From assembly GCA_029721515.1 (NCBI GenBank), contig CM056555.1, forward strand, positions 62,001-126,000: a stretch of 64,000 bases of DNA, given 5' to 3'. The stretch comes from Synanceia verrucosa (Eukaryota; Chordata; Actinopteri; Perciformes; Synanceiidae). Shown in pieces: positions 61,048 through 64,000 of the stretch (the stretch's first letter is position 1; each line of letters opens with the position of its first letter). The position numbers and the translations under genes were made by a program. The notes beneath the pieces were generated by a model, which was not told where the DNA came from, made no database searches, and saw nothing but the letters and a program-made list of their open reading frames with translations.

Positions 61048-61998
61048 AACCAATGAGCTGAGAGCTGCAGACAGGAAGTCAGAAGATGAACTAAACATGA
61101 GATTTTTGGACAATAAAAAAATTACAAGACTGATTTTAATAGTAATAATAAATAATAATTTAATAGTGTTTCATAATTAAATCTGAAACTTTAAGGTTTT
61201 GTGCAGTAAATATTCTAAAGCCCTTTGGAAAATATGTGAGTTTGGGTTATGTAAATAAAATTGAGTCCCGCTAGTGCCTCCTAGAGGCTGCAGTGTTCAT
61301 TACAGACAAAATTATGAAGGATTGTCCTGAGGTTGGCGATACAGGAAACATCACAGGGTCATTTAAACCTAAGGGGTCCTTCCTCTGGGGAGCCAGTAGT
61401 TGTTTGTGCGTGTTGGACTGAGGCTCAGTACAGTATAAATGTGGAGAAATCTGGAAGGTGGAGGATAATGATAACGAGACAGATTCAAGTTCATAAGTTA
61501 GCTGTAGAAAATACTGCAAACTTCAGCTTTTAGTATCTACTGGGCTGCAAATGAGAGCTGATAAATCACCTCCTAACTTTGAAATGTTTACATATTTGTT
61601 TGTAGTCAACGCAGGTGTGTCCCAGTGAAGGTGTCATGAAGGAGAACAAGCAGGGATGGACACCACATCTAACATGAATAATCTGTGACAGATTTCTAAA
61701 GAGTGACAGCTCTAATACAAAACAAAGATTAGAAAACCAGGTGTCCATCAGTCAGCAGGTGTGCTGCATGTAAGTCCTGTGGGAAAGACAATTTCAACCC
61801 CCAATATACTGGCCACCAAACAAGAAACGCTCAGATTGTGATTTGTGTGTCACTTTAATGTTCTTGTGTGGTCTGAGCAGAGAAGCTGATCGAAAGTTGT
61901 GCCGATGTTTCTGAAGACTAAAATCTCTCAGTTTTTCCCACAGGACCTGAATGCAGCATTGTTGGACTGTCTTCTGTCTCTTCAACAGAAACTGTTCG
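57781..61998. other. TRAF5 upstream region and RCOR3 3' UTR; no coding exon seen
   Basis: 57781-60300 is the TRAF5 5' side: a probable untranslated first exon ends at 59658 (minus-strand donor CAGACTGAG|GTAAG), with a GC-rich patch GCAGCCGCGGCGGAAG at 59771-59786 as likely promoter. 60360-61998 should contain the RCOR3 3' UTR. A (TA)n run of about 26 units lies at 60991-61043. No transposon ends or RNA genes were found. Confidence 0.5.
59592..59607 (-). promoter_or_regulatory. IRF/ISRE-like element upstream of TRAF5
   Basis: On the minus strand (TRAF5 sense) the sequence reads GGAAAGTGAAAGTAAA, which contains GAAANNGAAA, the core bound by interferon regulatory factors. It lies about 50 bp downstream of the predicted untranslated exon's donor and about 180 bp from the GC-rich patch, so promoter-proximal. 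Match by eye only. Confidence 0.45.
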
Positions 61999-63307
61999 TC
62001 AGTGGAGGGAGGAAGACGAAGCCTCTGATTGGTGGATGGTCAAGCCGGGAGGCTGCTGGGCGGAGTTTGGACCAGACCCCCCGGGGTTGCCGCCAATGGT
62101 CATGGGAGCTGGAGGACGGGGGTTGAGGCGGGGGGGCAGGGTGTTGGAGGGGCGGATGAGGGGCGGGGGCTGCTGCAGGGTGGGGCGAGGCTGCAGGAAG
62201 CGGGCCTGCTGTTGAAGGGGCGGGGGCTGGCGGTGCAGGGAGGGTGTGGCCGGGAGGGAGGGCCGCAGGAGGGGAGGGGGCTGGTGGAGGGAGGAGGAGG
62301 AGGAGGCACTGGATGTTGCAGGAATCTGAACCGAAGAGGAAGAGGAGGCAGCAGGAGATGCACCTGAAGAGGTCATCTGACACTGTAGTGAGAAGAGGGA
62401 AAGTCTGCATCACTCAGGTATTATACATGGTATATATTCTATGTGCTATATGCATCGGAATACAAATTGGGACATGAAACATTTAAAACCTGAATACTTT
62501 TAAATGTCTGACCTCTTCGTCTTCTTCGTCGGTGCTCTTTCCCGACGGAGTGGTGGAGCTCGTCTTCCCCTCCTCTCCAGAGGTGATGCTGTCTCCGTTG
62601 GGAGCTTGTGTTCCTTGCTCGGCCTCCCACTCCTGCAGCACTTCGTCCAGGTTGAACCGCCGCCGGTAGTTCACAAAGAAGTTCTTCACCTGGCCCACTG
62701 TCTTGTTACCGATGACATCTGCAATGGCCTGGAAGTCTTTCCCGTATTTCCTCACACCTGAATAACATCACGGACGGCTAATAATGATGCAATCAAGTCT
62801 TACAGTACAGTACAGTGGGCTGTATAATGGCATAATGGACTACAAAACCAAAACTACAGGCAAAAAGAGTCTGTAAAGTATATTTTCTAAAGGTCTAATC
62901 CTCTTCCTGTGTTAAATGTTCACATCACATTTCCACTGTGACTTTGAAGAGGAAACGTCAAAACGATTTTTTTTTTTTTTTTTTTTTGCAACTCATTGCA
63001 CTTTTTCTAACCTGATCTGATGAAGCTCACCTTGAACGGCCAGGAGCTGCTCATCTGTGGTCCAGCGGGCATTCACCTTCTGGTTACACTGCAGCAACAA
63101 CAACTGGCCGTTAACAAATGACAGTTTATAACAGGAACCGCTCATCTAACACAATAAGAAGATAATAAGGAGACTCATGTATATGTATGTTATCTCTGCT
63201 TAAAAACTGTGTTTGCATTGGTGACGCACCTCAGCCAGCCTGAACTCTTCAATCCCAGACTCCAACATGTGTTTCAGGCCGCTGTTCATCTGTTTGGCGT
63301 TCTGCAC
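61999..63307 (-). CDS. rcor3: REST corepressor 3 (RCOR3/CoREST3), last four exons; 5' part outside window
   Basis: Scaffold of the LSD1-HDAC1/2 corepressor complex; its SANT2 domain links LSD1 to nucleosomes. Exons on the minus strand: 63230-63307 (VQNAKQMNSGLKHMLESGIE), 63031-63088 (CNQKVNARWTTDEQLLAVQ), 62513-62757 (rest of SANT2: VRKYGKDFQAIADVIGNKTV, NFFVNYRRRFNLDEVLQEWE), 61999-62382 (C-terminus). Phases agree with no stop. RCOR3 rather than RCOR1 or RCOR2: the Pro-rich tail with QPPPLLRPSLPA, LHRQPPPLQQQARF and RPSNTLPPRLNPRP ending in SSSLH matches the RCOR3 tail as I know it; GNKTVGQVKNFF and WEAEQGTQA also fit. The last exon is CpG-rich. The first exon seen is internal, so the gene continues beyond 64000. 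Confidence 0.93.
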
Positions 63308-64000
63308 CTGGAGAACGAAACAGAAACACTGGGATGAGTGTCAACAGTCTGACTTTCACTTTTGGTTCAGCAGCAAACCAGCAGGGGGCGATACAGTCCA
63401 GGCAGTAATCTGAACAGGCACTGCTCAGGACGCCTCAGAGACACTCTAGGGGTCTTTCAAACAGTTCTAGCTAACCAGCAGCTAACAGCAGGTTAGCTGG
63501 TTAGCTGCTGTTGACGATGATCCCTGGATATCCGGTGAGTCTATTAAAAACATGCTGTCTTTACACTGATATGCTAACAGGAAGATGCTAATATTAGCAT
63601 GCTGATGCTAAACCCAACTAATGTTTACAGGTGTTCTCACATTTGTGTGTTTATTCCAGATACTAAACTACTACTTAATCCTCTCAGCAGACGCTCCAGA
63701 GCTGTTTGTCAATTTTTACAACAGAAAGCTCCAGAAAAACTAACTTTTAATCACAACAAACAGACATATATTGTTTTCAACATGCAGCATTAAACTGAAG
63801 GACAGCAAGTATACTGCAGCCATCATGACGTAATTACCTGCTTTAACATAATGTACAGCTGCATTTACAAAATACGTACAAAGTTCTTCATAACGCTACA
63901 TCCTTGAACTCTGATTCTGTTGCTCATATTGAGGAGACAATATGATATGGAAAACAGCCTGTATTAATGTATTAATTAATTAACACGAGTCACAAAGCCT
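63308..64000. other. RCOR3 intron, nothing further seen
   Basis: Non-coding sequence upstream of the 63230-63307 exon up to the window edge. It includes short GCTAACAGCAGGTTAGC-type inverted repeats near 63473-63505. No exon of the ELM2/SANT1 part of RCOR3 was recognised. Confidence 0.5.

Noticed and set aside
1..64000. CRISPR arrays, bacterial operons, phage or retrovirus-like genes
   Set aside because: Tandem repeats have no spacer structure; no gag-pol-env or prokaryotic gene organisation was seen on either strand.

Overview
The window is vertebrate nuclear DNA, almost certainly from a teleost fish (my inference: probably a percomorph). Genes are split into many short GT-AG exons. One gene is a fish-type NLR (FISNA-NACHT plus exon-encoded LRRs), and the introns carry Tc1 transposons, L2/CR1-like LINEs, tRNA-headed SINEs and abundant TA, CA and CT microsatellites typical of fish.

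Layout: (1) 836-29611, plus strand: a complete 18-exon MARK-family kinase gene, best matched to MARK1. Its introns hold nearly all the large repeats of the first half: a hAT-like palindromic MITE, LINE fragments, a 44-bp minisatellite, a 1.5-kb minisatellite of about 24 bp per unit, and two Tc1 copies in opposite orientation. (2) 33839-38582, minus strand: a seven-exon creatine-kinase homologue with an open frame and conserved intron phases, but with most catalytic residues replaced. Intron 3 holds a second copy of its exon 2, embedded in a LINE tail. (3) 40064-49645, plus strand: an intact NLR gene, 18 exons and 1488 codons, with 14 LRR exons mostly in alternating 171/174-nt pairs. (4) 50789-57780, minus strand: a complete TRAF gene of 10 coding exons and 580 codons (RING, TRAF zinc fingers, coiled coil, MATH), closest to TRAF5. 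One intron is filled with a decamer minisatellite. (5) 61999-63307, minus strand: the last four exons of RCOR3, running off the right edge.

Synteny: RCOR3 followed by TRAF5 on the same strand matches human 1q32.3, and MARK1 lies further along the same human arm. In human, MARK3 is beside CKB (14q32) and MARK4 beside CKM (19q13). A creatine-kinase homologue beside MARK1 is therefore what the expected fourth member of this ancient MARK-CK-TRAF-RCOR block would look like, surviving here as a predicted pseudoenzyme.

Functional links: TRAF5 (receptor signalling adaptor) and the NLR (cytosolic sensor) are convergent innate-immunity genes about 1.1 kb apart. An IRF/ISRE-type site lies about 1.8 kb upstream of the TRAF start codon. 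MARK1 (microtubule and polarity kinase) and RCOR3 (LSD1/HDAC corepressor) are conserved housekeeping or developmental neighbours. No bacterial operon, CRISPR array or rRNA is present; the only tRNA-like sequences are SINE heads. Gene names and exon joins come from reading the sequence and from remembered family features; no database search was run.
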